DNA of 64,000 nucleotides from Fibrobacterota bacterium. Its GTDB lineage: Bacteria > Fibrobacterota > Chitinivibrionia > Chitinivibrionales > Chitinispirillaceae. Location: NCBI GenBank assembly GCA_023459055.1, contig JAEWVR010000011.1:310001-374000 (forward strand), given 5' to 3'. Positions 63,813 to 64,000 of the stretch are shown piece by piece. The first letter of the stretch is position 1. Each line of letters starts with the position of its first letter. Position numbers and translations under genes: made by a program. The notes beneath the pieces are model-generated. The model did not search any database and was not told the origin of the DNA. It saw only the letters and a program-made list of their open reading frames with translations.

Positions 63813-64000
63813 TTATTGATAATCTTTTGTTGTGATAATGATCTGGAAATTTTCATATCGTACAGTATATGGTTTACTTAAAAGGAATTTTTCTATATCC
63901 TTAACAATGTATGATGTGCTTTGTTCCATTTGAACAATGGTCTGTTTTGATCCCTTTAATGTGCAAACAACACGCTTCCCATCAGATTCAATATGCCAGT
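63813..64000 (-). CDS. 3' end of an upstream gene of the ABC operon (5' part outside window)
   Basis: The frame is open from the window edge to TAA at 63813-63815, giving ~62 residues (WHIESDGKRVVCTLKG... FQIIITTKDYQ). The stop lies 23 bp before the permease start. Probably a periplasmic binding protein or accessory factor, but too short to assign. Confidence 0.45.
   Translation of the reverse strand, partial: WHIESDGKRVVCTLKGSKQTIVQMEQSTSYIVKDIEKFLLSKPYTVRYENFQIIITTKDYQ

Noticed and set aside
1..64000. CRISPR arrays, prophage genes, rRNA operons
   Set aside because: No regularly spaced direct repeats, no phage structural genes and no rRNA-like sequence were seen on reading through; the only mobile element is the IS701-like copy.

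Overview
The window (about 40% G+C by eye) is a chromosomal segment from a Gram-negative, LPS-bearing bacterium. Supporting genes are lpxH, a gmhB-like phosphatase, two heptosyltransferase-like GT9 enzymes, an Omp85-type barrel, a LolA-like protein and porin-like barrels. Two proteins (1-450 and 35201-37405) end in tails resembling the C-terminal sorting domains of the Fibrobacterota/Chlorobi/Bacteroidota superphylum, and the DksA-like protein has the zinc-finger-poor form I associate with that group. My best guess is a Fibrobacterota/Chitinivibrionia-like lineage, but this is inference and no 16S is present.

Layout. 1-7.9 kb: end of a secreted protein, a G/K-type phosphofructokinase, an RRM RNA-binding protein behind a roughly 950-nt gene-free region, PRPP synthetase, a thiC-prmA pair, a DksA-like regulator and a frameshifted GNAT remnant. 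7.9-20 kb: Omp85 plus TPR secretory operon, GH57 glycosidase, several small proteins (one acidic 61-aa gene with its own promoter and terminator), LpxH, HIT hydrolase and three envelope proteins. 20.3-22.4 kb: an IS701-like element that truncates a satP gene on one side and a Roadblock gene on the other, with no target duplication, so it marks a rearrangement breakpoint. 22.2-26.9 kb: a signalling operon of pseudokinase-TPR, membrane coiled-coil Roadblock-like protein, Ser/Thr kinase, V4R protein and the broken Roadblock gene. 27-30.2 kb: argA and eno. 30.4-37.4 kb: glycan genes (FemAB-like, GT4, Wzx flippase, GT9) and a secreted propeller protein, then tRNA-Ala(CGC). 37.8-46.9 kb: STAS protein, a second surface-carbohydrate operon (678-aa toroid-like protein, YkgJ, GSCFA, GT9), PHP protein and yqgE-YkgJ-zupT. 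47-53.6 kb: typA, a methyltransferase/lipid kinase/DUF2141 operon, and a CPA1 antiporter. 54.1-59.7 kb: a PAS histidine kinase and sigma-54 response regulator, followed by a good -24/-12 promoter with an upstream inverted repeat and a three-gene operon of unknown proteins in which the first and third genes look paralogous. 59.8-64 kb: GmhB-like phosphatase and a Dpp-like ABC transporter with fused ATPase domains.

The strongest candidates for undescribed biology are the sigma-54-linked unknown operon (57.8-59.7 kb) and the kinase/pseudokinase/Roadblock/V4R cluster (22.2-26.9 kb). Everything is read from sequence by eye; family names rest on motif recognition, not on a search.
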